64,000 nt of DNA from Hygrophila difformis (Eukaryota; Streptophyta; Magnoliopsida; Lamiales; Acanthaceae), in assembly GCA_030278955.1 (NCBI GenBank), contig JAOANR010000002.1, positions 13,519,490-13,583,489 of the forward strand, written 5' to 3'. The position numbers and the translations under genes are program-made. The notes under the pieces are model-generated. The model made no database searches. It saw only the letters and a list, made by a program, of their open reading frames with translations, and was not told the origin of the DNA. Of the stretch, positions 36,401 through 47,912 are shown in pieces (within the stretch, counting starts at the first letter, position 1; each line of letters begins with the position of its first letter).

Positions 36401-36882
36401 TATAAACTTGTATATGGATTTAAAATATTCTATGAACCATATACTTATTACACTTGATATTGAAATCCATATATTTATTTGAAAAGACAAATATATATAA
36501 TTTTTCAAAGTATGTTTTGTAGAAAATAATATACTAATCTTTAAGCACATATTTGAACATATAAATATATATAGATTTGATTAAAAATCTACTTAGTGAA
36601 TTGGTCAAAATATATATATTCATACATATATATCGGGCAATTTCTATGGTATTACAATCTACCCTCCTTAAGAATCAACTTCGTCCCCGAAGTTGCGCGA
36701 CTTATTGACCGATTGATTGATTGTGGTTGTGTCATTGTGTTTTGTTGTTTGATATTATTCGACTGAACCCAGAATTGAAATTTCCAAGTTGCCTACGTAC
36801 CCTGTGAAGGGATCAAGTCATTACGTAGTTCAAAACAATTAGAATTTGTTCATTTGGGATACAAAATATTCGGGTCGTTACA
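33420..36882 (-). repeat. N4 5' LTR
   Basis: 3463 bp, the same length as the 3' LTR and nearly identical to it. Read on the minus strand it would hold promoter and transcript start, then the donor-like GTAAGT (35509-35514) and the acceptor-like TTACAG at 33758. Confidence 0.92.
33758..35514 (-). promoter_or_regulatory. Predicted intron within the N4 5' LTR
   Basis: On the minus strand a consensus donor (CACT|GTAAGT) is followed 1.7 kb later by a pyrimidine-rich acceptor (TTTTTTTTCTGTTACAG|AGTAC). Equivalent pairs occur at 18037-19752 in N3 and 2274-4049 in the palindromic LTR, although the intervening sequences have diverged. If the transcript starts upstream of the donor, this would be a 5' leader intron. 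No expression evidence is available. Confidence 0.4.
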
Positions 36883-36887
36883 ATCCG

Positions 36888-37385
36888 TGATTGTTGGGAC
36901 AATTCGATAAACTCGTTTCGAGTTGTTATCTTCCGATAAATAATAAATTCCGCTCTCTCGGAATTATTTCGGTTTTAATAATTTAAATCCAATTCTTTAT
37001 TTTTGGATTTAAATTTTCGATGGCGATTTCTCGGGTATTACAATCTACCATCCTTAAGAATCAACTTCGTCCCCGAAGTTGCGCGACTTATTGATCGATT
37101 GATTGATTGCGATTGTATCATTAAATTTCTTCCGACTTCACGGGTTCTTGGAATTAAAATTCTTTTCCTTCTTGAATTTAATTCCAATTATCTTGACTCA
37201 ATTCATGGAATGTCTTCGGGCTTCCTTTCCCTCTTTTATTCCATTTTGAATTTAAATCTATCGGCGTTTCATATCCGAGCAATAATTTATTGTGATAAAT
37301 TATTTTCTTCTTCTCGGAGATATTTCGACATTGATCGGAATAAATTTTATTCCTTTGGACGATGATAAAAATCTGGGGTATTACA
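36888..37385 (-). repeat. N3 5' LTR, second part
   Basis: It resumes after N4 with TGATTGTTGGGAC and ends GGGGTATTACA at 37385, followed by the ACAGA duplication. It contains an LTR-internal hairpin (37062-37081) and a purine tract. Unlike N1, it has no further 148-bp extension at this end. Confidence 0.88.
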
Positions 37386-38829
37386 ACAGATACGGTGGAA
37401 ACTTTAAAATATACGTCCTCGCTTTATTAACACACATATACCAAGTTGTTTAATTCCATTAAGGAAATTTAAAATATTATACATAACTCGCACTCAAATT
37501 TGAAATATTCGGAATAAACCCAAACCGTGCCCGATGCGTGAAATGTTTTACTGATCTTCACAAATATCCAAACCTGAGAGTGAACATGAAAAGTGTAGAG
37601 TCAGCGAAAAACAATCGCTGAGTAAGGAGACCCTTACTCCCGGAGGAGGTCGAGTTACAGAAATAATTTAAATAACATTTACGGAATAAGGCATGCTTAA
37701 ACGAAGATAATTAATACATATAAGAAATATTAATCTATATCCCGGGAACAGATAATATAACAATATGCGTTACCGAAAAATTATTATCTCGGCCACCGTG
37801 ATGTGCAGGTTCCCCGCCGTGGGGCCCAATTCGCACATACACTCAAGGGTGTGGGGGAGGTAAGAAATTTCCTCAACCCACTGTGAGATAAGGTAATGGC
37901 ATCGGGCTGAGTAACCCCAGTGGTCCCCGCGTGGCTAAAATATGCACAACAAACGAGGGAGTTGGGCAGCAGCGACCCACACACAGTCCCACCCCCGTAA
38001 CAATGCGCGCTCAAAAATCCGTAGGATTTTGAGAATAGTTGCAACAATTATTAGGCACAGTAAAATATAGCATACCAATATTCTAAAAAACGGTAGGGAG
38101 CAATAAGCATAAATTTAAAATATAATAAAGCGGTATTTAAAAATTTATGCTTAAGCTAAAATAATTTGGGCTTACTCCAAAGAGTAAAAATCCACTTACC
38201 GTTACCGTGGGCAGGATGGACACGATACGCACACGGGCAACGAGCAGATAACCTTTCCCCGCTACTTGACTAGCAAGTTTAATATTAATCTAGCATGTTA
38301 CAATAATATTTAGAGGAAATAATAACTAAAAATAAATATGATTATAAAGATATTTTATACTACCTTGGCCCAAGATGTTAGACAAATATCGCAATTCTGC
38401 TGCTTTATTCGGAGTACTGCAACGGACTAACTATCTATGACCCCCTTTTTGTATTTTATTATACATATATATATTATATATATATATATATTTTTAGAGT
38501 GTTTAATTAAAAATTTTAAAGGAGATGGACATATGGGGTAAGGAGCATTGAAATAGGCATTGATAGGGAAAAAGCAGATCTGAAAAAAAATATGGAGCTG
38601 TCTGATCGAATGGGTATGCTGCATTTTTATAGAAAGGGCTGTCAGCCTGTCACACTCCCCTAGGCATCTTTAGTCAAAAATGCCACCCAACCCTACTCTC
38701 TTTTTTTTCAATCTTTTCTGCTCAGTCTCCCATTTCGGCTCGGTCCACACCACATTTTCTCTCCTCCCCTAATATTCCTTCCAACTCTTTTGTCTCCATT
38801 ACCATTTTTCAAACTCCCTCTACCATTTT

Positions 38830-39540
38830 CCTTTTCTGGCGGCGGCCGACGGCGGCGGCGGTCCTTCTCTCACTCTCGGATCTCTCTCTCTCTTTCTATT
38901 CTTCTTCTTTTCTTGTTCAATCTTGTTGGTTTTGAGGAGAAGGGATGGATATGGAGAGGATGGTGGTGGTGGTGAGATGGGGAAGTGGCGGCGGTGGCCG
39001 CGGGTGGTGATGAGGCCGCCGGGTGGTGGTGGCGCGAGAGGGGGGGGGGCTGTGGTGGTGAAACGAAATGGTGGTGGTGTGGTGGCTACGGGTGGTGGCT
39101 GCGGGTGGTGGGGAGGCCGCCGGGGGCTGCTGGGCGGCGGTGGTGTCGCGGCGAGCTCGGCGGCGGCGCGGCGACTGTAGGGTGGAGGTGCTGGACGACG
39201 AGGGCGGCGTGAGGGGGTTGCTGTGGTGGCCGGATGATGACGGATTTTGGACTGTCAAAATGGGATTGGGGGTGAGAGCCACGGTGGCGGAGGCTGTCGA
39301 TGGTGGTGGCGTGGCCGCTTGGGGTAGCGGCGGCGGTTGGAGGCCGGGGCGGCGATGGCGAGGCCGGAATGGTGTTTTGAGGGTTGGAGATGGCCGGATC
39401 TATGGTGGTGAGATGGCGGTGATGATTTCGAGAAGGTGGAGGCCTGGAAGGAGGCCGGAGATGGTGGCCGGCCGGAGGTTCGCCGGAATCTCGCCGGCGG
39501 TGAGAGCGGCGCCGGAGATTGGGGGCGGCGGCGGCAGGTC
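38830..39540. other. GC-rich gene-like body inside solo LTR N2
   Basis: A CT-rich leader (TCTCTCTCTCTTTCT) precedes a GGTGGTGG/GGCGGCGG-rich block with open frames on both strands (up to 180 codons). Low-complexity Gly/Arg/Val or Pro/His/Thr translations and the lack of any family motif argue against a gene. It resembles a captured 5' end of a host gene (CT-rich 5' UTR, GGC-rich first exon) that became part of this LTR. That origin is speculative. Confidence 0.35.
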
Positions 39541-40098
39541 CATTTTAGGGTTAGGGTTTGGTTGGGTTGGGCTTAGGGTTTGGGCTAGGGTTTGGATTGG
39601 GCTTAATTGATTTGTGTTTTGGGCTTTTATTTTGTTCTCCCTTTTTACTTGTTGGGTCTAGCCCAATTTTATCCAATCAATTAATCTTAATCATGGACTT
39701 AATAATTCTTAAGACTTAAAATTTAAACTTAACGGATGTAATGAAATTAATTTTATTTATCAATTTGGCACCAATAATCAAACAATTAAAGACTCCGATT
39801 CCTCAATTTGGGATAATTGGTACTTAAGTAGTACTTAAGTAGTCGGACAAAATATAATTTTTCAACACTTGAATGGATTGATATTTTTAATTCATTGATA
39901 CGGGCTTAAATTTATAATTTAATTAATGTTTAATAATATGAAACCCGGTATTAATGGTCCTAGCCAACTTGCTCTAATTAAATATGTAGAAGATTAAATA
40001 ATCATCTTCTAATGTTTTTACAAAAGTCATTTACAAATATATATATATATATATATATATATTGAGCTAGTTAAAAATTTAAACTTGATTATTTGTTC

Positions 40099-40130
<32 letters not shown>

Positions 40131-40189
40131 TTATTATTGTTATTATTATTATTATTATTATTTAAATTTTTACGGAGTGTTATAAGTGC

Positions 40190-40967
40190 GGCTGCTACAG
40201 TAGTGCTACAGTAGTACTACAGTAGTGCTACAGTAGTGCTACAGTAAATTTTAACTTTTTTTTTTTTTTAAATATTAAGATTCCTTCTTTACAAAAATAA
40301 AAATCATAATGTGGGAATTATCCATGATTGTTGGGACAATTCGATAAACTCGTTTCGAGTTGTTATCTTCCGATAAATAATAAATTTCGCTCTCTCGGAA
40401 TTATTTCGGTTTTAATAATTTAAATCCAATTCTTTATTTTTGGATTTAAATTTTCGATGGCAATTTCTCGGGTATTACAATCTACCCTCCTTAAAAATCA
40501 ACTTCGTCCCCGAAGTTGCGCGACTTATTGATCGATTGATTGATTGCGATTGTATCATTAAATTTCTTCCGACTTCACGGGTTCTTGGAATTAAAATTCT
40601 TTTCCTTCTTGAATTTAATTCCAATTGTCTTGACTCAATTGATGGAATGTCTTCGGGCTTCCTTTCCCTCTTTTATTCCATTTTGAATTTGAATCTATCG
40701 GCGTTTTATTTCCGAGCAATAATTTATTGTGATAAATTATTTTCTTCTTCTCGGAGATGTTTCGACATTGATCGGAATAAATTTTATTCCTTTGGACGTT
40801 GATAAAAATCTGGGGTATTACAGTCTACCCCCCTTAAGAATCAACTTCGTCCCCGAAGTTGTGTTTCGGCTTTTCTCGCGCTAAGAGTTAGGGTCCTTTT
40901 GTTACTTGGGATACAAACTATTCGGGTTTCAAAAATAAATGCTTATGCATTCTTACGGGGTATTACA
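40190..40967 (-). repeat. N1 3' LTR, second part
   Basis: It continues the LTR cut at 17384, beginning within GGCTGCTACAG and ending ACGGGGTATTACA at 40967. It carries two LTR-internal hairpin/purine-tract modules (hairpins 40499-40518 and 40842-40861), of which the outer one is absent from the integrated end of N3. Confidence 0.88.
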
Positions 40968-41753
40968 TCCTCCCCCCCTTAAGATTACAGTTATGTCCCC
41001 ATAACTGCCTATGTATTATTCGCAACCAGGTTCGGGTATCATCGCATATGATCCTTCCTCAGTATTCTTCTAGGTGTCATTTTAGAAGCACGCGAAGAAG
41101 AGTTTCTAAGTGATCAAGATTTATGACTAAGGCAAGGTTAGTCTGAAGTTGGCGCTTCTAAGTCAAGACTCAAGGTCATGTCGAACACTAGAGTGAGAGG
41201 GTTATGTATCACATACGATTCACAAAAAAGTTAGTACAGATATTTATGTATGCATATGCATATGTGATCCCCCCAATAAAAAAAAAAATTTATGCATGCA
41301 TTTATTTATCCATGGGTTTTTAAAAATAAATTTATTCCATGGATAGGTTAAAATGAGGATAAAAGGTTTGGACCACTATATTGGGCCGAAAGAAATAAAT
41401 TATTTGGGCTTTAAATAAAAACAAGGTTATTGGGCTGAAAATAATTTCTTGGGCTTCTTAAAAATTTTTGGGCTAAAAATTTGGGCTTTAACTTCAAAAT
41501 AATAATTGAGCTCTTTGAAATATACTACTAGTTTAGAAATGATAACTTTAAAAATAATAGTTTAAAAATATTCCGGGCTCTTTAAAATAGTAGTTTTAAA
41601 ATATTCCGGGCTCCTTAAAATAGTAGTTTTAAAATATTCCGGGCTATGTAAAATAATAGCTTTAAAATATTCCGGGCTCTGATACCACACTGTGGTATCA
41701 GATATTTTCTTTAAAATAATAGCTTTAAAATATTCCGGGCTCTGATACCAACT
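40968..41753 (-). other. N1 internal region, no genes
   Basis: On the minus strand: PBS at 41737-41750 (TGGTATCAGAGCCC), leader repeats, then a hairpin with GGGA loop (about 40988-41007) and the polypurine tract (40968-40982). The leader contains at least four copies of an approximately 38-bp unit (TTTAAAATATTCCGGGCTC...), and the PBS is duplicated (about 41674-41688) with an inverted piece between (TGTGGTATCAGA, 41691-41702). No frame resembles gag or pol. Confidence 0.75.
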
Positions 41754-44700
41754 TGTAACACCCCGGTTTTGGTAACCCAGGCCGGGATGCCACCGCCACA
41801 CCTCCCTAGCAAGACACGGTTTCTCCGAGCTCACTAAAGAGATGCAAGGCTATGGTTTTTCAGAATTTAAAATATTCAAACAGCCCATTCGTATATAATT
41901 TAAGGATAATACATCAAAGTTGCAGCGGAAATATAATTTGTGCAGCGGAAATAAAGTATAAGGGCCGACATGGCCAAAATACGGGTTAAACAGTCCCGTT
42001 CATGCAAGTCGTAATTAAATGCAGGGGTTTAAAATAGAGATTTCCCCTAATGTTCCCATGTATGCATATGACGACGCATAATCTTCATACTCTGTAAGAA
42101 AAAGAGGATAATATATGGTTTGGGTCAGCAAAAACGCGCTGAGTAAGTTAACACATAGCATGGGTTAGGGGTTTCAAAGCCTTTAATTAAATTTAATAAA
42201 AACATTTCAACAATATTTAATTTAGCCGGCAATCCGGCGGCCGCAGCCAATTTCATAAAATCTAAGCTTTTTAATATATTTCCCGTTACACCATCATCTC
42301 AACAATATATCATTTAGCCGGTGATCCGGCGGCCGCAGCCAATATCAAAAGTATCATTTAGCCGGTGATCCGGCGGCCTCAGCCAATTTCAAAAGTATCA
42401 TTTCTCAAAATATTTTTCGTTTCTTTTATAGTTCACCATTCACCAGGGCTCTTGTGACCGCAATCCTCATAACCAATATTTCCGCAGGAAATCATACAAT
42501 CGCCCTTGGGGAATCTAACCCGCAAGAACTCAATACATCCTAGGGAATCTAACCCGTAGGAAAACATACAATCGCCCTTGGGGAATCTAACCCGCAAGAA
42601 CTCAAATACATCATTGGGAATCAAACCCGCATGAATCATATTGATAATGTCAAACTTGGTCACAAGTCCCCAATGTTTCAAAAGAATTCTTTTAAAGAAA
42701 ATGTTTTTATTTGGTGTAACGGGATTTTTCAAAAGTATAGATATATCGTATTTCAACATCTCGACCGTTTGTTTCGAATTTCAAAATCTCTTTGATTTAA
42801 AAATCATTTGGCGTCACAGTTTGCGCCTTTTTGGTTTAAAAATCCATTTCTTAAGCGATTGATTTGAAATTTGTACAGTATCTCAAAAACATCCCAACGA
42901 ACAACTTTCGTGTTTTAAGTTTTTCGGAAAAACGATGGGAAGCATGTTAAAAATCGAGTTTTGTACAGAATCAAAAAGCTGTCAGGATTCAGATTCGACA
43001 ACGTTAAAAGATTCGACTTTTTAACATACTAAATGGACTCCAAAAATTCTGAAATTTTACAGAGACATACTAGACATGATTTCCAACAACTTTTGTTTAG
43101 ATCATGAAGATTGGTTCGGGCTAGAAGTGATAGGAATAAGCTCATCAAGATCGGTTATGAAATCTGTCATCCTTTGACAATTCTTAAAAACGCAGAATAT
43201 GTCCGATACGATTTGGGGTATAAAAACTTGATGAAAATCTTTGAAATTTTTACACAATATAGCTTATGATCTTTGGATCAAAATCTTAGTTTTGAGTTTT
43301 CAGGTTTGAACACTCGAAGTAAGAGTTTTGCTCGTCGAGTTTGATTATGAAATCTGTTAAGGTTCTTGACATCGGTTCTAACGCAGATCGGATCGGCTCG
43401 AGTTTGGAGGTTCAAATCTCAATGAAAAATTCTAAAAACTTACAGTAATATTCTAAACTCATAGATCTACAACTTTCATGTTCAACACCAATCCTAGATC
43501 GGCCTAGATCCATGGTCAAAATAACCAACAAGATTGAGAGTGAAATCTGCCAAAGTTCTAAGATTCAGATTTAATACTCTTCGGTTTTGGGTTGGTTTCA
43601 GGTTTCAAAACATCATGAAAAATTCCAAAATTTTTACAGAAGCTAAATCAAAGTCTTAGGAACACTTTTCATGTTTTGAGTTTTATTGTTTGAGCAGCTT
43701 TAGAGGTTCGAAAAATTCATACGAAAACGCTGCGTTGAGGGTTTCTCTTGTTGACAGATTTTTATTAACTTTCTTGAGTTGAATCTCTATGTTCTTGTTG
43801 CATTTTAAGTCACCCAAAACCATAGTAAGGTTAACTTACAGTGGGGATGATGTTTAGGAAGTCACGGGGTCGTCCGGAATCCACGGGATGTCACGAACGA
43901 ATCTCTTCCACCCGATTTATTCTTCCTTTGGCTCCGATTTGTGTTTGAATACGAAGATTCGTAAGTTAGGATGATGTTTATGATCTTAAAATCATATGGA
44001 AACTTGAATAACATCTTACCAACAATCCAAAGCCTGCAATCCTTGATCTACACACTTCCTTGGTCGGATTTGGTTGCCGGAAAGTCGCCGGAAGTTCGCC
44101 GGAAGTTCGCCGGAAAGTATTTTGGCTTTGGGAGAGTTTTGGGAGTGAAGAGGGATTTGAAAAGGGTGTGGATGGCTGATAAATGGGTGTTGGGGGAAGT
44201 ATTTTGGCCATAAAAGGGACAAAATCCGACAATAGTGCGGCTGCTACAGTAGTGCTACAGTAGTGCTACAGTAGTGCTACAGTAGTGCTACAGTAACTTT
44301 TAACTTTTTTTTTTTTTTTTTAAATATTAAGATTCCTTCTTTACAAAAATAAAAATCATAATGTGGGAATTATCCATGATTGTTGGGACAATTCGATAAA
44401 CTCGTTTCGAGTTGTTATCTTCCGATAAATAATAAATTCCGCTCTCTCGGAATTATTTCGGTTTTAATAATTTAAATCCAATTCTTTATTTTTGGATTTA
44501 AATTTTCGATGGCGATTTCTCGGGTATTACAATCTACCCTCCTTAAAAATCAACTTCGTCCCTGAAGTTGCGCGACTTATTGATCGATTGATTGATTGCG
44601 ATTGTATCATTAAATTTCTTCCGACTTCACGGGTTCTTGGAATTAAAATTCTTTTCCTTCTTGAATTTAATTCCAATTGTCTTGACTCAATTGATGGAAT

Positions 44701-45019
44701 GTCTTCGGGCTTCCTTTCCTTCTTTTATTCCATTTTGAATTTGAATCTATCGGCGTTTTATTTCCGAGCAATAATTTATTGTGATAAATTATTTTCTTCT
44801 TCTCGGAGATGTTTCGACATTGATCGGAATAAATTTTATTCCTTTGGACGTTGATAAAAATCTGGGGTATTACAGTCTACCCCCCTTAAGAATCAACTTC
44901 GTCCCCGAAGTTGTGTTTCGGCTTTTCTCGCGCTAAGAGTTAGGGTCCTTTTGTTACTTGGGATACAAACTATTCGGGTTTCAAAAATAAATGCTTATGC
45001 ATTCTTACGGGGTATTACA
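41754..45019 (-). repeat. N1 5' LTR, intact
   Basis: The full 3266-bp LTR, from TGTAACACCCCGG to GGTATTACA, followed by the GTTTA duplication. It includes the GCTACAGTAGT array (about 44229-44296) with poly-T, and two internal hairpin/purine modules (44551-44570 and 44894-44913). Confidence 0.9.
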
Positions 45020-46082
45020 GTTTATGTTCCTCCCAGCTACACCAAATAATGGGAATTAAACTGGAGACTCCAACCGTTGCTGTAGTTAAGGCCTTAGGAA
45101 ATTCACTGCACCGATTCATTGTTATAATCAAGCACTCCTCCTCAACTTCCCATTTGAAAGAATTCGGATAGTGTGTGAGCGGGCAGACCTTGTTCCAAGT
45201 CCTCCAGATTTCCGATTCCGAATTCCAGTAAGTATAGTTCAACTCAACCTCTCTTCGTCAACCCCGAATGGACGATTGTAAGATTCTGATGTATCCTTTC
45301 CTTGTTCAAAGTTGCAGTCGATAGATCGAACTTTCGGAATTTTGATAACAGATTTCAATCCATATAAGGCTACAACAGTAGGTACAATTCCTTCTATTCG
45401 ATATCGTAATTCGGATTGCTATTTAGAATCCAATCTAAACATCCGTTGTCGCTCACCGAAATGCAGTCAGTGTTGCTTCTAGTTCCTGGGTGATTCTCAA
45501 GTTGCAACAATCATCACTTTTGAAACCTCTAACACCAACTACTAAGGATGTAAGTTAACTCTCCTTACACAAAGTTTTGGTCATCCCAATCTTCTTTTGA
45601 TCATCTATTATTCCGTAGATCTGCTCATATTTATATATTCTGCCTCCCCTGGTACAGTATCAATCCTGTCGACTCCTCATTTTTTTTCACCATGTCAGTA
45701 TATTGCAATCCATAACAGTAGTTAGTAATGTTAATAAATTTTAAAAAGGCAGCCTGTGAGAAATTACCATTCTGATTACTGTTCTAATGGTGTAAGTACA
45801 GCTTTCTGTGTATATATATATATATAAGTCCTAGATTGTGTAGTTAATCAATAATCCGTCTCCGTCGAAATTGTATGATCGGTCCTCTCCAAATTGCTTC
45901 TCTTTGACGTTGTATTTTTCTTCTTTGAGTCCAGAAGGAGTTTGTTCAGTTATTTCTAATGCACATAATTGGAACTTATAACGATTTGCTATATTGATAA
46001 CCTGGCCTTTAATTATTCTCTTATTTTAGTATCCAGGGCATTCTACGGAAGTGAACTTTAAATTTATATATGTATATATATA
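45020..46082 (+). other. Continuation of the outer LTR fragment and unassigned sequence
   Basis: It begins with the second GTTTA copy. A GTAAGTTAACTCTCCTTAC block at about 45550 matches the donor-like region of the other LTRs, so at least the first 600 bases are probably the old LTR begun at 14458. Beyond that I see only AT-rich sequence ending in a TATATATA tract at the Helitron insertion point. Confidence 0.4.
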
Positions 46083-46109
46083 CTAGATTTTGAACCGTGC
46101 GATGCACGG
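46083..46109 (-). other. Helitron A 3' terminus (hairpin and CTAG)
   Basis: Stem arms are 46095-46100 and 46104-46109 with a 3-base loop, followed on the minus strand by TTCAAAAT and CTAG (46083-46086). The subterminal stretch up to about 46170 (GGGCAGTT, CTTACCTA.AATTAT) recurs at 57840-57880 and 60925-60965, which defines one Helitron family. Confidence 0.78.
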
Positions 46110-46362
46110 CTTATTTAGAGTGTAGAACTGCCCATGGAGGAAAAATATAATTGTAGGTAAGTGCACGTGGTTTTCTTATACAATACTTATTACATTCAAA
46201 GAAATTTAGTTATATTTAATTTACAAAGCAAGTATGTAGTGTTGAGGAAGCCAAAAAATTTATACAAAGGTATTGAAATCTGAAAAAGAATTCCTCAGGA
46301 CCATTTAAAAAATTATACTACTGACCGACTGAAAATAATACCTGGAAAATGCAAGTACTTAC

Positions 46363-46742
46363 CTTTGGCAAGAGGACTTGTGAGAGGCAAAGCTAAAATC
46401 ATGTCAACAGTTTCCAAAACCTTCTTAAGAGAAGAGTGATCATCCCACTCTGTCAGAAACACTAAAATTCGCTGTTTAAGATATTCAATGGGCTCCACCA
46501 ATTTATCCATCATTTGGGGGGTTTGAATCCTGATGGTGACCAAAAAGTAACAATAACTAATGATAGCAAGATAGTCAGAATAAGACAATTTCATCAAGCA
46601 GAAAAAACTCACCTTGTAGAAATTGTATGAAACATTGATTTATGAGAACAAATGAACTTATCATCATGCTCTAAACAGAAACGGAGCAAGTTCTCAGGTG
46701 CAATCTTAGCATCAAAAATGGAAGAATGTAAACCTTTCAAAC
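46363..46742 (-). pseudogene. MDN1: MDN1 (midasin)-like fragment, two exons
   Basis: Exons 46613-46742 and 46363-46529 are joined by an 83-base intron with GT/AG ends. The first reads LKGLHSSIFDAKIAPENLLR and continues CLEHDDKF. The second reads IQTPQMMDKLVEP and later WDDHSSLKKVLETVDMILAL and ends PLAK. These resemble the linker region of midasin, the giant AAA+ ATPase that removes factors from pre-60S ribosomes. About 100 of more than 5000 residues remain, with no AAA motor. It is a captured fragment. The assignment is from memory of the family and only moderately certain. Confidence 0.5.
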
Positions 46743-47397
46743 CTGGATAATGAGTAAGAACATCATATATATATGTGTGTATATAATATTGGAATATAAG
46801 AAATGATTTTATGTAGAAATAAATCGCCTTGGATTATTTTTGTTCCTATCTTATATGAACCATTGAAGGAAGATAATTTTTCTGTATCAGATACTCAAAT
46901 TCTGCCAGACTGATCAAATGATTCCAAATAAGAGTTCAGTCTAAAACAAAATAAGTAAATGAAAGCAAAAGGAACTAAAACAAGAAGTGCATAATAAAGC
47001 TACCAAAACTCCTCAACAAGGCATAGGAAAATATGTATTATAAGTTAATTATTGCCACACTTCTCAAATCTAAATAAATGTTCAGACCAGGGAATCATGT
47101 CCGCAGCACAGCAATCAGCCATGAAACACATCAATGAAAGGCACACGAATGCCCTCTTTAGTCTTGCACAATGGGAAGAAGAAGCGGTCATTTAGGTAAA
47201 CTATTGCTTACATGGATCTGTTTTCCTCAGCAGGTTTTTACAGCAACCCAGTTCATAGGTACAATTTAGAGATTGAGATTTGCAAATAATTGGCTTTAAG
47301 TACTCCAGTCATTCAAAACTGCCTCCGGATGAGGCCAATGAAAATGATTCGGCAGACAGCTGGAGAATTTCTTCCTCTAAATTGTGGCGTCTTTGCT

Positions 47398-47640
47398 ATA
47401 TATCCTCTCGGTAATGAGGACGTGATCCTGGGTAAGCTGATGATGAGTAGGACCCAGAAATATCATTTAATGTAGATGAAGTGGAAGTCAGATGTTCGGT
47501 AGTCACATTTTCCTCAGTAGGCCCTTCATGAGAATTAAATTCCCCAGCATCCACAATATGCGAATGATAATTCAGTTTTTCAGCGAAAGCATCATTCTTA
47601 GGAGCGACTCCCCTGGTAACGCATTCACTGTTTGATTAAT
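47398..47640 (-). pseudogene. Unidentified captured exon
   Basis: An open minus-strand stretch reads VTRGVAPKNDAFAEKL, then HIVDAGEFNSHEGPTEENV and TSSTLNDISGSYSSSAYPGS, and ends in a stop at PHYREDI*. After the stop, in the same frame, HNLEEEILQLSAESFSLASS continues, so the stop looks like a disabling mutation in a longer exon reaching about 47300. The serine-rich, acidic composition looks like a conserved plant protein, but I cannot name it. Confidence 0.4.
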
Positions 47641-47912
47641 CCATAACCAATTGACATAAGTATTCAAATATTAGCATGAACTCTTCGCTCTATCCTTGTT
47701 TTAGTTCACCACACCACTTTGTTGAGGAGTTTTTGGAACAAATAATAATCTGAAATAATCTGATTTTGTGATTTCTTCGTGTAGTTGATGATTGGTTAAC
47801 TTGCTTAAGAAAAGTAATAAGCCGGCTATACATGCACAGTGAATAAATGACAGTGGTCGTTTGCTTGTAGACGGAAGCCTCAGCCAAGTAATAAATCTGG
47901 AATCGAATATAG

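Larger units (their letters stand above)
24148..36882 (-). mobile_element. N4: intact autonomous Tekay/Del-like chromovirus
   Basis: It is flanked by ATCCG on both sides (24143-24147 and 36883-36887). The LTRs are 24148-27610 and 33420-36882, both 3463 bp, and differ by about two to three substitutions (for example at about 25942 and 27255) plus homopolymer length. On the minus strand the order is 5' LTR, PBS, leader, small ORF, gag-pol, hairpin, PPT, 3' LTR. The reading frame is complete. The Tekay/Del assignment rests on the long LTRs and a C-terminal chromodomain and would need a tree to confirm. This is the youngest and only coding element of the nest. Confidence 0.92.
17720..37385 (-). 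mobile_element. N3: non-autonomous chromovirus-type LTR retrotransposon, hosts N4
   Basis: It is flanked by ACAGA on both sides (17715-17719 and 37386-37390). The left (3') LTR is 17720-20787, 3068 bp. The right (5') LTR is 21588-24147 plus 36888-37385, about 3058 bp, interrupted by N4. The internal region is 20788-21587 with PBS and PPT but no coding capacity. The LTRs differ by a handful of substitutions and small indels, for example a one-repeat difference in the CTACAGTA array. The integrated 5' end lies at an inner LTR start compared with N1. Confidence 0.88.
17385..40184 (-). mobile_element. N2: solo LTR of a different subfamily, split by N3
   Basis: It starts (plus strand) TGTAACACCCCC, ends GGAGTGTTATA, and is flanked by AGTGC on both sides (17380-17384 and 40185-40189). 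Its two parts (17385-17719 and 37391-40184) total about 3.13 kb with no PBS, PPT or coding region, so it is a solo LTR, presumably left by LTR-LTR recombination. Orientation is inferred from the GGTGTTACA-type end. Landmarks shared with the other LTRs are weaker here. It contains a GC-rich body at 38830-39540. Confidence 0.75.
14901..45019 (-). mobile_element. N1: non-autonomous chromovirus-type LTR retrotransposon, hosts N2-N4
   Basis: It is flanked by GTTTA on both sides (14896-14900 and 45020-45024). Minus orientation is set by the primer site next to the right LTR and the polypurine tract next to the left LTR. The left (3') LTR is 14901-17384 plus 40190-40967, net 3262 bp. The right (5') LTR is 41754-45019, 3266 bp. 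The internal region is only 40968-41753 and has no gag or pol. Without the nested material N1 is about 7.3 kb. LTR differences are few (for example the CACG/CCCG change near 15147 and 41997), so it is fairly young but older than N4. Confidence 0.88.

Noticed and set aside
39542..39598. TTTAGGG-like run as an interstitial telomere
   Set aside because: Units are irregular (GGTTTGG, GGGCTTAGGG) and few; it is more likely gene-start-type or LTR sequence.
39068..39610. 180-residue Gly/Arg/Val-rich frame
   Set aside because: It is within the GC-rich body of solo LTR N2. Overlapping open frames exist on both strands and there is no recognisable domain.
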